Assembly: GCA_903828675.1 (NCBI GenBank)
Contig: CAIKND010000206.1
Coordinates: forward strand, 1-52,795
DNA length: 52,795 bases
Source of the DNA: an uncultured Acidobacteriaceae bacterium
Lineage (GTDB): Bacteria; Acidobacteriota; Terriglobia; Terriglobales; Acidobacteriaceae
Direction: 5' to 3'
Shown here in pieces: positions 9,949 to 18,268 of the stretch. Both the position numbers and the translations under genes were made by a program. Position 1 is the stretch's first letter. Every line of letters begins with the position of its first letter. The notes under the pieces are model-generated. The model worked only from the letters and a program-made list of their open reading frames with translations. It made no database searches and was not told where the DNA came from.

Positions 9949-12153
9949 ATGCAGCAAGGCGAACTGAACCGTCCGTTGGGCTCCAATGGCCCGCAAGGTT
10001 CACGAGACCTGCAAGGCTCACGAAACTTGACCGGACGATTGACCGAGGTGGCCCTCGCCTATCAGCAGGTGCTGGCCCGCGACCCCAAGAACCCCGAAGC
10101 CCTGGTCGGGATGAGCCTGGTGGCTCTCGCCAGCCTCCAAACCGAGGCAGCGGTCCAGATGGCCTCCGCAGCCGTGGCCGTCGCGCCAGAGATGGGCGCG
10201 GCCTGGGTGGCGCTTGGTCAGACTCTTAAAGCGGCCGCTCGAAGCGATGAGGCGGAGCAGGCATACCTCCAGGCGATCAGCCTCGATGGAATGGACGCGC
10301 TGGCCCACATGGGCCTTGGAGAATTGAAGATTGTCATGCGGCATCCTGAAGAGGCGGTCCGCCAGTTTGAGGTGGCGCTCCGGCGGCAGCCCGCTCTCAT
10401 CCCCGCGCATCTGGGATTAGGCAATGCTCTGGCCTTGCTGGGGCGCAATGAACAAGCTTTGCAGTGCTACGAACAGGCGCTGGCGCTCGCGCCGGGGCTG
10501 CCTGAGGCGGAGTTTGCCGCCGGGTTTGCGCTGGCGCGGCTGGGCAGGGTGAAGGAGGCGGAAACCCGCTATCGGCGGGCCCTGGCGTCGCGGCCCGATT
10601 TCGCGGCGGTGTGGATGAATCTCGGCCATCTGCTCCGCGAGCAGGGGCGTGAGGCCTATGCCGAGGCGGCGCTCAAGCGTTCCGTCGAGCTGCGGCCCGA
10701 TCTCATTGGGGGCTGGCTCGATCTGTCGGTGCTGGAGCGCGAGCGCAAGCGGCCTGCCGAGGCGGAAGCCTACCTGCGCAAGGCCTTCGCGCGAAATCCG
10801 GATCAAGTGGAAACGCAGGTGGCCTGGTGCCAGTTTCGGGCGGCTGAAAAAGACACAGCAGGCGCATGGGCGTGGCTCCGTTGGGCATTGGCGCGCGATG
10901 CGGATCATCCCGAGGCGGTGAACATGCTCGGCATTCTGCTTCACAACGAGGAACGGTTTAGCGAGGCTGTTCAGGCCTTTCAGCGTGCCCTGGCACTGGG
11001 CAGCAAGGCGTCGGCGTCCAACTGCGGCAATTCCCTGCTCGACCTGGGGCGCATGGATGAAGCTCTTGAGGCCCACGAAACCGCGGTGGCACTGGACCCC
11101 ACCCATCCCGGCGCACTTTACAATTGTGCGCTCACGCGTCTTCGCCTCGGCCATTGGGAGCACGGCTGGACCGATTACGAAGCTCGCTGGCAGTTTCGCG
11201 AAGTACATCGCCGACCGAAGCTTTTCGACCGTCCCCGTTGGCGCGGAGAAGCGCTGGACGGCAAGCGCGTGCTGCTGCACGCCGAGCAGGGATTGGGGGA
11301 CACCATTCAGTTCTGCCGTTACGCGGCCATGGTGGCGGCCCGCGGCGGCACGGTCCTCCTGCAGGTGCAGCAGCCGGTGGAGCGGCTCATGGGGTCGCTG
11401 GCGGTTGTGCGTGGCGGGCGGGCCGAGACTGCGCTGCTGGATGGTCAATCGCCCGAGTTCGACCTCGAATGCCCGCTCTTGAGCCTTCCGGCGGTGTTTC
11501 GGACGATGGTGGACACGGTCCCCTGGTCCGGCGCATACCTCGGCGCGGAGCCGGGGACGACACGGGAGAAACAGAAGCAGTTTCCCGGGAACTCCAGTGA
11601 ATTCGGATGCGGATTACGCGTTGGCCTTGCCTGGGCAGGCAACCCGCATTACAAAGCGGACAGGCAACGGTCTGCAAACCTGCAGGCCTTTCTGCCGCTC
11701 CTTCGAACTCCCGGCTTCACGTGGATCTCGCTGCAAAAAGGCGATCCCGCCGCCCAGTTGGCAATGCTTCCCGGCGACGTGTTCGTGTGGGACGGGTCGA
11801 GCCGCGATCGCGATCTGGCTGAGACCGCAGCCCTCATCGCCACGCTGGACGCGGTCGTCACGACCGACACCTGCATCGCCCACCTGGCCGGAGCCATGGG
11901 CAAGCCGGTGTGGATTCTGCTGCCGCATCTGGGCGACTGGCGCTGGATGCAGGATCGGAACACCACGCCCTGGTATCCAACCGCCCATCTGCTGCGCCAG
12001 AGCACGCCGGGGGACTGGGCCGGCGTAGTCGAACTGGCAACCAGCGAACTGCTGAACTACAGCCGCACTCGGCGTTATAGCGCCGTTACGCAGCTTGGGC
12101 TTCCGGCAACACTGACCCGATGCCCAAGCCATACGCACGCTTCTTGTTCCTAG
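9949..12153 (+). CDS. TPR-repeat protein with C-terminal glycosyltransferase-like domain
   Basis: The first about 400 residues are about eleven 34-residue TPR units (for example LAYQQVLARDPKNPEALVGM, AVRQFEVALRRQPALIPAHL, ALQCYEQALALAPGLPEAEF). These feed into a glycosyltransferase family 9/41-like domain with VLLHAEQGLGDTIQFCRYA, RVGLAWAGNPHYKADRQRS, WISLQKGD and DAVVTTDTCIAHLAGAMGKPVWILLP. The last is the nucleotide-sugar-binding segment. TPR-GT fusions of this type modify proteins or polysaccharides; the substrate is unknown. The start is uncertain: ATG 9949 precedes the first TPR, while a longer frame opens at 9793 in the divergent promoter region. The final about 25 residues are not conserved-looking. 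Confidence 0.82.
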   Translation: MQQGELNRPLGSNGPQGSRDLQGSRNLTGRLTEVALAYQQVLARDPKNPEALVGMSLVALASLQTEAAVQMASAAVAVAPEMGAAWVALGQTLKAAARSDEAEQAYLQAISLDGMDALAHMGLGELKIVMRHPEEAVRQFEVALRRQPALIPAHLGLGNALALLGRNEQALQCYEQALALAPGLPEAEFAAGFALARLGRVKEAETRYRRALASRPDFAAVWMNLGHLLREQGREAYAEAALKRSVELRPDLIGGWLDLSVLERERKRPAEAEAYLRKAFARNPDQVETQVAWCQFRAAEKDTAGAWAWLRWALARDADHPEAVNMLGILLHNEERFSEAVQAFQRALALGSKASASNCGNSLLDLGRMDEALEAHETAVALDPTHPGALYNCALTRLRLGHWEHGWTDYEARWQFREVHRRPKLFDRPRWRGEALDGKRVLLHAEQGLGDTIQFCRYAAMVAARGGTVLLQVQQPVERLMGSLAVVRGGRAETALLDGQSPEFDLECPLLSLPAVFRTMVDTVPWSGAYLGAEPGTTREKQKQFPGNSSEFGCGLRVGLAWAGNPHYKADRQRSANLQAFLPLLRTPGFTWISLQKGDPAAQLAMLPGDVFVWDGSSRDRDLAETAALIATLDAVVTTDTCIAHLAGAMGKPVWILLPHLGDWRWMQDRNTTPWYPTAHLLRQSTPGDWAGVVELATSELLNYSRTRRYSAVTQLGLPATLTRCPSHTHASCS

Positions 12154-15100
12154 TTCGAATCAGGCTTGGCAACAGGCGTTGCGCTTGCTTGTTGTGTTCG
12201 CCTGTAAAGGGCCAGCAGCGGCTGGCGGTTCTGACGCAGATCCTTGCCGGTTGGCCGGGCGGGATAGGGCTTGTTCCCCATCAGGCCCTTCCACAAAATG
12301 CGGTTGTACGCCGCAAAATCGAACTCGTCTTCTGAAGTGAAGTCCATGCCCCTGGTAGCCCGGGCCCAGTATTGTCCCGAATGCGTTGACCTGGGCGCAA
12401 CCATGCCGATCGGTGGGTTGAGCGGCAGATTGGTATTGGGCGCATACAGGCCGGCTGGAACCGTCGCCGCAAAGCTCCACGTATTCGGCGTCATGTTGAA
12501 GATGTCGGCCATCGGCTTTGCGACCGCGTCATTGATGCTCATCGCCGGCAGGCCAAGAACTTCTTCAATGGTACGCACAAAGTTGATGGTGTTATACGGA
12601 GTCGAAACCAGCGCCTGCTGCTTCACGTACGCGCCGGCTACAAAGGCGATGGTGCGATGTGAATCCATGTGGTCGCCCGAGTCCTGCGAGTCGTCTTCAA
12701 TCACAAAAATGAGCGTGTTGTTCGCGTAGATACTTTTGGAGATTTTCTCGATCAGCATGCCCAGCGCATAGTCATTGTCGGACTGTTGCAGCTCCGGTGT
12801 ATTCACCTTGAATCCGCCTGGGTCGGAGAAGTTCCCGGTGTGATCGTGCATCAGGCGCACCAGGCTCAAGGCCGGCAATCCGCCTGCCGCGTAGTTGGCA
12901 TTGAATTCCCGCTCCCACTCCTTGTAACGGTAGTAATCCGGAAACTGGTTGTCGAAGCCGCGAAAGTACATATCGGTGAATGGGGTGAGAGAAACGCTGT
13001 TGGGGTGCGATACGACCGAATCGCTGGCGTTCAGATTTGCGTTCAGCGGCATGCAGGTTGCCCCTGTCGGCGCGGGGCATGCATACAGTACCGTATCGAC
13101 GAAGAAGCCGTAATTGCGCACCGTCAGACCTGCGCGCAAGGCCGCGTCCCACAGGTAGCCCTTGCCCCGGTCCAGAACATTGTCCGGGCCGTCGGGCGCA
13201 GCGGTATTGGTTGTGCCAGCCAGGAGATTTCCATCGGCCAGGGTCAGCGGATTGGCTGCCACCCGGCCGGCTACCGTGGGGATGGCCACGTTCACATTGC
13301 GATTGTTGCCTTCGCTATCCAGACTCAGCCCGCGCGCCGCATAGGTGACGGGGAACTGCCGTTCGATCACATCAGGGGCCCGCGCCGATGTGGTCCACGG
13401 CCAGCCGTCATTGCTGGTCTCGGAGCTGGCCATGAAGTTGTCCAGGGTGACAAATGTTCGCGCCAGGTTATGCTGATTAGGCGTGATCGCCGCTCCAAAC
13501 TCGGTGAGGGAAGGATCACCGTTGCCAACGTCCAGATCGCCCAGAACCTGGTCGTAGCCGCGGTTCTCCTTGATGATGAAAATCACGTGCTTGATGGCCT
13601 GGCGCACCGCGGTCATCACCGCCAGGTCGCTGGCGCTTTCAGTAGCGGATAGCCGATTGTTGGCCGCCGTCTGCGCCGTCAGCGTTGTCAGTTGCGCCGC
13701 CGTAGGCTGAGGAAAGCTCTGGAAGCCCGCCTTGATCAACTGCGGATTGTACAGCTGTGAAGAGAGGCAATTTTTGTGCGCTCCCGCAGCCCCTGAACCT
13801 AACGGAGGCGCGGAACTGTAGCACAAGCCCTGATTCGGGCCGGTCGGCGACTTACCGTTGACTACGTACACCCAATTGCCGTTGGGGCTGTTCACCGTGG
13901 ATCCAAAGCTAACCGCATTCGGATACCACCCGGTCGGAATCAGGCCGGCAACCTGGTCCCCCTTGTCGGTCCCGTTCAGTTGCACCACTGCGATGGCATT
14001 CAGATTGCCGTTCGTCACATAGAGTTGAGTCTCGTCCGGCGAAAGCGTCACGCTGTTGGTATTGGCGCCTGTCAGTTTCTGGATGGGCGCGTAAGACTGC
14101 AACAACGCTGCGGGGGCCACTACCGGAATGGTCTCAAGAATCGGGGTCGTCCCGGTTTTCGCGCTGGCGCTCGAGATGTCGATCACGTCCACCGTATCCG
14201 ACATGTCTTCAGCAACGTACAGGCGCGTCTGCGCCTTGTTCATGGCCATCTTGATCGGTTCACCCTTTACCGGGATGCGGCCGGTGACCTTCGCCGCCGA
14301 GCCCAGGCTCACCACATCTATTTCGCGGTCGCGGATGCTGGAAACATAAGCTATGGCATTTTCACCGGTCCCCTGAATTACCACCCAGAACGGATATTCG
14401 CCGCCCGCCGTTCCCATCGTGGTGGAAGTGCCGTCTCCGGGACGCAGGTCAATATCAGGTGTTACGCGGGTCCAGTTGTTCAGGCCGCCCGTGAACACCG
14501 TGAGGGAATCGTTGTAGTAGTTGGCCACCGCCAGGGTCAGGCCGTCGCTGGATACCGCAACGCCCGCCGCCATTGGCTGAACCGCGATCTGGTTGTTGAC
14601 CGCCACAACTCCCGACGTAGCCGCATTCACATTCAAACCCAGGCCTGCGCCGTGGTTCATCACCAGTTCCGGCTGCTCCGTCCACGTGGTTCCGTCCGAG
14701 CCCAAGGCAAACATGTGCACGTTGTCGCCGGGACCGGAGAACACTGTGCCGGACCTTACTGGCGCCGGGCTCCCGTTTATGAATGGATAGTCGCCCATGC
14801 CGCCCGAAACATAGAACGCTTTTCCGGATGGATCGAAGGCAAGTCCGCTGTATGAGTTGGGGATGGTCACCACCTGCATTTTCACCGGGGCGCCCTTGGA
14901 GATGTCGTAGATAAACACGTACTCTTTCGAGTTCGCGTAGTCAAAGGCCGTGCTGTCGACGTTGATGTAGCCGCCGTAGGGTGTGCCGAGCGGATTGTAG
15001 ATGCGGTTATACCCGCTGGTAAGAATCAGCAGCGTGTTGCCGTCCGGGCTCACCACTGTGCTCACCGCCTGGCCAGCCTGCCAGGCGGGATATTTGGTCA

Positions 15101-15800
15101 ATCCCGGCACGAGTGGCTCGAACGTCGAATCGTAGGGCGCCAGCGGCGTAATCTGCTGGCCCACATTGGGCAACTGTTGCGCAGCGGGCGGCGGCGCCAT
15201 CACCGCGATGCTCAGCACCGCCGTTGTGCTGCCGCCCGAGTTGGTCGCCTTGATCGTGTAACTGGCCGGAACCGCCACCACAGCCGGGCTGCCGCTGATG
15301 ATGCCCGTTGTCGCGCTCAGGTTCAAGCCTGCAGGCAGTGTAGGCGTCGAGCCATAAGACACCACCGCTCCACCGCTGCTCGACGGGCTGTTCGGCGCAA
15401 TCTGCACCCCTTCGGTGTAGACCGCCGTGCCTGTCGAGTAGCTCAGAGCCGTCGGCGGCTGGTCATTCACCGTAATGGTCAGCGCCGCCGTCGTTGTGCC
15501 GGCGGAGTCGGATGCTGTGACCGTGTAGCTGGCCGCCGCGGTAACCGTTGTCGGCGTTCCGCTGATCACGCCTGTCGTCGCGCTCAGGCTCAGCCCCGCG
15601 GGTAGCGATGGACTCACGCCATACGCGGTCACCGTTCCTCCGGTGCTGGTCGGGGTGTTCGGCGTTATCTGTACTCCCTTTATGTAGATCGCCGTGGGGC
15701 TCGAGTAGCTGAGCGATGTGGGCGCTTTGACGTGGTCGCACCCGCTCAAAAAAAGAGCGGCGGCTGTAAGAGAAAGGAAGAGGCCTTGTATCGATCGCAT
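12150..15800 (-). CDS. Lipoprotein with Ig-like repeats, beta-propeller and phosphoesterase domain
   Basis: This 1,216-residue exported lipoprotein has a signal peptide ending in the lipobox LFLSGC (Cys about 21). Two putative-Ig (He_PIG) repeats of about 87 residues follow, each with YTEGVQIAPN-like, LPAGLSLSATTGVISGTP and SYTVTASDSAG segments. Next is a seven-bladed propeller of about 400 residues (SPDGNTLLILTSGYN, VSSDGLTLAVANYYNDSL, LSPDETQLYVTNGN). Last is a phosphoesterase/phospholipase C-like domain beginning HVIFIIKENRGYDQVLGDLD, with NFMASSETSNDGWPW and FVIEDDSQDSGDHMDSHR as metal sites. Such proteins are known from acidobacteria and proteobacteria; the substrate (phosphate ester or phospholipid) is not known. 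ATG 15800 has GAAAGG upstream. Confidence 0.87.
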   Translation of the reverse strand: MRSIQGLFLSLTAAALFLSGCDHVKAPTSLSYSSPTAIYIKGVQITPNTPTSTGGTVTAYGVSPSLPAGLSLSATTGVISGTPTTVTAAASYTVTASDSAGTTTAALTITVNDQPPTALSYSTGTAVYTEGVQIAPNSPSSSGGAVVSYGSTPTLPAGLNLSATTGIISGSPAVVAVPASYTIKATNSGGSTTAVLSIAVMAPPPAAQQLPNVGQQITPLAPYDSTFEPLVPGLTKYPAWQAGQAVSTVVSPDGNTLLILTSGYNRIYNPLGTPYGGYINVDSTAFDYANSKEYVFIYDISKGAPVKMQVVTIPNSYSGLAFDPSGKAFYVSGGMGDYPFINGSPAPVRSGTVFSGPGDNVHMFALGSDGTTWTEQPELVMNHGAGLGLNVNAATSGVVAVNNQIAVQPMAAGVAVSSDGLTLAVANYYNDSLTVFTGGLNNWTRVTPDIDLRPGDGTSTTMGTAGGEYPFWVVIQGTGENAIAYVSSIRDREIDVVSLGSAAKVTGRIPVKGEPIKMAMNKAQTRLYVAEDMSDTVDVIDISSASAKTGTTPILETIPVVAPAALLQSYAPIQKLTGANTNSVTLSPDETQLYVTNGNLNAIAVVQLNGTDKGDQVAGLIPTGWYPNAVSFGSTVNSPNGNWVYVVNGKSPTGPNQGLCYSSAPPLGSGAAGAHKNCLSSQLYNPQLIKAGFQSFPQPTAAQLTTLTAQTAANNRLSATESASDLAVMTAVRQAIKHVIFIIKENRGYDQVLGDLDVGNGDPSLTEFGAAITPNQHNLARTFVTLDNFMASSETSNDGWPWTTSARAPDVIERQFPVTYAARGLSLDSEGNNRNVNVAIPTVAGRVAANPLTLADGNLLAGTTNTAAPDGPDNVLDRGKGYLWDAALRAGLTVRNYGFFVDTVLYACPAPTGATCMPLNANLNASDSVVSHPNSVSLTPFTDMYFRGFDNQFPDYYRYKEWEREFNANYAAGGLPALSLVRLMHDHTGNFSDPGGFKVNTPELQQSDNDYALGMLIEKISKSIYANNTLIFVIEDDSQDSGDHMDSHRTIAFVAGAYVKQQALVSTPYNTINFVRTIEEVLGLPAMSINDAVAKPMADIFNMTPNTWSFAATVPAGLYAPNTNLPLNPPIGMVAPRSTHSGQYWARATRGMDFTSEDEFDFAAYNRILWKGLMGNKPYPARPTGKDLRQNRQPLLALYRRTQQASATPVAKPDSN

Positions 15801-16380
15801 TGGAACTATACCTTTCGTCATTCCCGGTGCTCTGCGCTTCCTTGCGCAAGGTCTGTGTTTCGGGCGGCGAATAGGTCGAGAGATTTATCGCGGATTCGAG
15901 CCCATAATTGAGAGCATTTACCTCAATCCAGTAGGTGCCAGCGACAGTAAATACCCTTGCTTCAGAAACCTGCGCCGCAACCGAACTACCCACCGGGCGG
16001 CTTGCTTGATTCAGTAATTGGCGCACGGGGAAAACTCAGCACCGCCGCCGCGATTAATCCCCCTTTAATTCCAAAACGCACTTGCTCGCGAGGGAGCAAC
16101 GATAGAGCTCACTCGAGTGGTCGGGCATCGCCACTGGCGCGTGCCCTGCCGCAGGCGATTGCCTCCGCAAACTACTGTAGAGGATATTAGGCCATTTGAC
16201 CCATTAGTCACCAACTAACATATTACGCTCGTAACCTGAACTCGTCTGTGATACGGTGCCGAACGCAAATTGATCTATGGGTGTGGTTCTACATCCCGAA
16301 AATCTTCCACAATCACCATCCAGCCCCCGTCCAAATGAACTTCGGCAAAAAACCAGCAGCAGAAAAATTGAAAATATCTC
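15801..16380. other. Intergenic region upstream of the lipoprotein gene
   Basis: No gene is seen. A small TTGCTC/GAGCAA hairpin lies at about 16083-16100. The rest probably contains the lipoprotein promoter on the minus strand. Confidence 0.4.
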
Positions 16381-16415
16381 TTGACTTCCATTGCTCTCTT
16401 TTATAGAGTTCTCTA
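16381..16415 (+). promoter_or_regulatory. Promoter with overlapping dyad operator
   Basis: TTGACT (16381-16386) is a good -35 element, with TATAGA (16402-16407) or TAGAGT two bases later as -10. The dyad TAGAG-TT-CTCTA (16404-16415) sits on the -10, as expected for a repressor site. The natural candidate repressor is the winged-helix protein encoded second in the operon. Confidence 0.5.
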
Positions 16416-16463
16416 CATAAAGGAACGCTCTACGGCGATCCTACTTGCCCAAGGAGATCCAAT

Positions 16464-17090
16464 ATGACTGAAAAAATGCCCGAACAGGAGTTGAAAGACA
16501 GGCTCAACCTGATTGAAACCATGATCGCCGAAGGCCGGCGCAAAACCGAAAGCTGGGGATGGACTTTTGTTCTGTGGGGGGTGGCCTACTATGTCGCCAT
16601 TGCCTGGTCCTCCTGTGGACACGCGAGGCTGGCCTGGCCGGTCACCATGATTGCGGCCTCGGTTCTGACCGGCGTGGTCGTTTCGGTGCGCTCGGGCAGG
16701 CAGCCGGAAACCACCATGGGACGCGCCATCGGTTCGCTGTGGGGCGCGATGGGCATTTCGATTTTCCTGCTGCTCATGAGCCTGGCCTGGAGCGGCCACT
16801 ACGAGTCGCATACCTTTGTAGCGATCATCGGGGCAATGCTGGGCATGACCAATGCGGCGTCGAGCATGATTCTGAAGTGGAAGATGCAGTTCGGATGCGC
16901 GCTGGTCTGGTGGGCCGCGGCCGTTGCCGCCTGTTTTGGCACGGAAAGCCAGAGTTCGATTGCCTTTTTGGCGGCCATCTTCGTTTGCCAGATCGTCTTC
17001 GGCATCTACGGAATGGTTGTGGAGTCGCACAAGCGCAGTCGCCAGGGAGACAACCCGCGGGGAAGCAATCAAGGTGCCGCCCATGCCTGA
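16464..17090 (+). CDS. Membrane protein of unknown function, paired with a winged-helix regulator
   Basis: The 208-residue protein has a short cytoplasmic helix (EQELKDRLNLIETMIAEGRRK) followed by six hydrophobic segments in three hairpins (about 32-48, 54-70, 92-108, 114-130, 140-155, 160-180) and a basic tail. I know of no named function. Acidobacteria commonly encode such a protein just before or after a small winged-helix regulator. AAGGAGAT lies 6 bases before the ATG. The stop overlaps the next start by 8 bases (ATGCCTGA), so translation of the two is coupled. Confidence 0.8.
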   Translation: MTEKMPEQELKDRLNLIETMIAEGRRKTESWGWTFVLWGVAYYVAIAWSSCGHARLAWPVTMIAASVLTGVVVSVRSGRQPETTMGRAIGSLWGAMGISIFLLLMSLAWSGHYESHTFVAIIGAMLGMTNAASSMILKWKMQFGCALVWWAAAVAACFGTESQSSIAFLAAIFVCQIVFGIYGMVVESHKRSRQGDNPRGSNQGAAHA

Positions 17091-17388
17091 TGAATTGCCT
17101 GAACTGAATCCTGTGATTCACGGCAAGCTGCGGCTGGCCCTGCTCTCGCTCCTGGCCGGAGTTGAAGAAGCGGAGTTCACCTGGCTGCGCAACAGGACCG
17201 GGGCGACGGACGGAAACCTGGGAGCGCAGTTGGCCAAGCTGGAAGAAGCCGGATATGTAGTGGTGGAGAAGAAGTTTGTGCTGCGCAAACCGCAAACACT
17301 CTACCGCATGACCGAAGCCGGTCGCGCCGCGCTCACCGAATACGTGCGGGCGCTCAAGCAGTTATTGGGTGGAGCCATCGAAGTATAG
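17083..17388 (+). CDS. Winged-helix transcriptional regulator (MarR/HTH_27-like)
   Basis: The 101-residue single-domain protein shows the winged-helix pattern IHGKLRLALLSLLAG, EFTWLRNRTGATDGNLGAQLAKLEEAGYVVVEKKF (helix-turn-helix then wing), RKPQTLYRMTEAGRAALTEYV. This is typical of the small DNA-binding family that represses its own operon together with a membrane protein. The start overlaps the end of the membrane-protein gene; AAGGTG sits 7 bases upstream. It probably binds the dyad at 16404-16415. Confidence 0.88.
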   Translation: MPDELPELNPVIHGKLRLALLSLLAGVEEAEFTWLRNRTGATDGNLGAQLAKLEEAGYVVVEKKFVLRKPQTLYRMTEAGRAALTEYVRALKQLLGGAIEV

Positions 17389-17795
17389 GGCTTGTTATGA
17401 ACATAGCTTGAGCATTCTGGCCAGATTGGGACGGCGAGGGATTGGGAGGGCCGTTCGAATCTCCTTGCCGGCCTGCGAAGTGTGCCGCCCAGGCAAAGCT
17501 CCGCTCCACGATCCGGGGGCGATGCAACTGCACGAAACCTCGCTTTGCCTCTGTGTGTTTGACCACTTTCAGTTGCACGCCGTAGTTTTCAGCCGCTTGG
17601 GCAGTGTGTTTACACGATCCCTTGTGGATTGTCACAACATACTGTGACGCGCGTCACAAGCCCCTGGATTTTGCCAGCATCTAACTGGCCATATAGAGAC
17701 TACGGATGGGGCGCGCAGTGGTTGGCGGCCGCCCACTCCGAAGAGACGAACCAGCGATGCACGAGGGTTATTACCATTCAGAACATAGCGCACTA
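17389..17795. other. Decayed intergenic region
   Basis: Apart from the IS5 transposase scrap, nothing is recognisable. The DNA from 17640 contains ordinary spacer before a possible small gene. Confidence 0.5.
17455..17605 (-). pseudogene. IS5-family transposase C-terminal fragment
   Basis: On the minus strand the residues YGVQLKVVKHTEAKRGFVQL and RIVERSFAWAAHF form the C-terminal part of an IS5-type DDE transposase, including the catalytic Glu of the V-E-R-S/T-F-A-W motif. No N-terminal part, DDE aspartates or inverted ends are nearby, so this is a scrap of an old insertion. Confidence 0.7.
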
Positions 17796-18152
17796 ATGCG
17801 CATTCAGCCGCGCATGATAGGGACTCTCCTCATCGTTTTTCTGGTGCTTCCATCATCCCTGCAACTTGCCCAACGCCCAGCGCCGAGCGGTCCCCATCCC
17901 TGTTGCCTGCGAAAACACAAAATTTGTCTTTGCAGCATAGTTCTGACACCCGGTTTCTGGCCAATCCTCGCCGACTGCCCTCTTCGAGTTGGGGCATTCA
18001 TTGCTCCAAACCTTCCCGGCCTTCAAACTGGGCGATTGGGTTTGATTCCCAGTATTGCGGAGCGATCTTCTCTGGGCGCACCATCGCCAGAAGCGCCGAC
18101 CGAGTCCGCGTCTTCGCCCTGGCTCGAAAGAGGCCCTCCGGCGCGTTCCTGA
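17796..18152 (+). CDS. Possible small exported Cys/His-containing protein
   Basis: From ATG 17796 the frame gives about 118 residues. A hydrophobic start MIGTLLIVFLVLPSSLQLAQ (Met at 17814 is an alternative) is followed by PHPCCLRKHKICLCS, a short Cys/His cluster, and a Pro/Ser-rich end. It lies directly before a TonB receptor whose plug has a CxxxM motif, so a metal-related role is conceivable. Evidence is weak: there is no clear ribosome-binding site, and an overlapping frame (17903-18232) is also open. Confidence 0.35.
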   Translation: MRIQPRMIGTLLIVFLVLPSSLQLAQRPAPSGPHPCCLRKHKICLCSIVLTPGFWPILADCPLRVGAFIAPNLPGLQTGRLGLIPSIAERSSLGAPSPEAPTESASSPWLERGPPARS

Positions 18153-18268
18153 TCTCGACGATATGCTTGCATTTTCCCCTTGAGATGCATATGACTTCGT
18201 TCTTGAGATCGAGATTGCGGGCGCCACTTTAATGCTCCTTATCTTCCGCATCAAAATGAGAGGTCGGA

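Noticed and set aside
12669..13652. 327-codon frame antisense to the phosphoesterase lipoprotein
   Set aside because: It is the shadow of a gene with recognisable domains.
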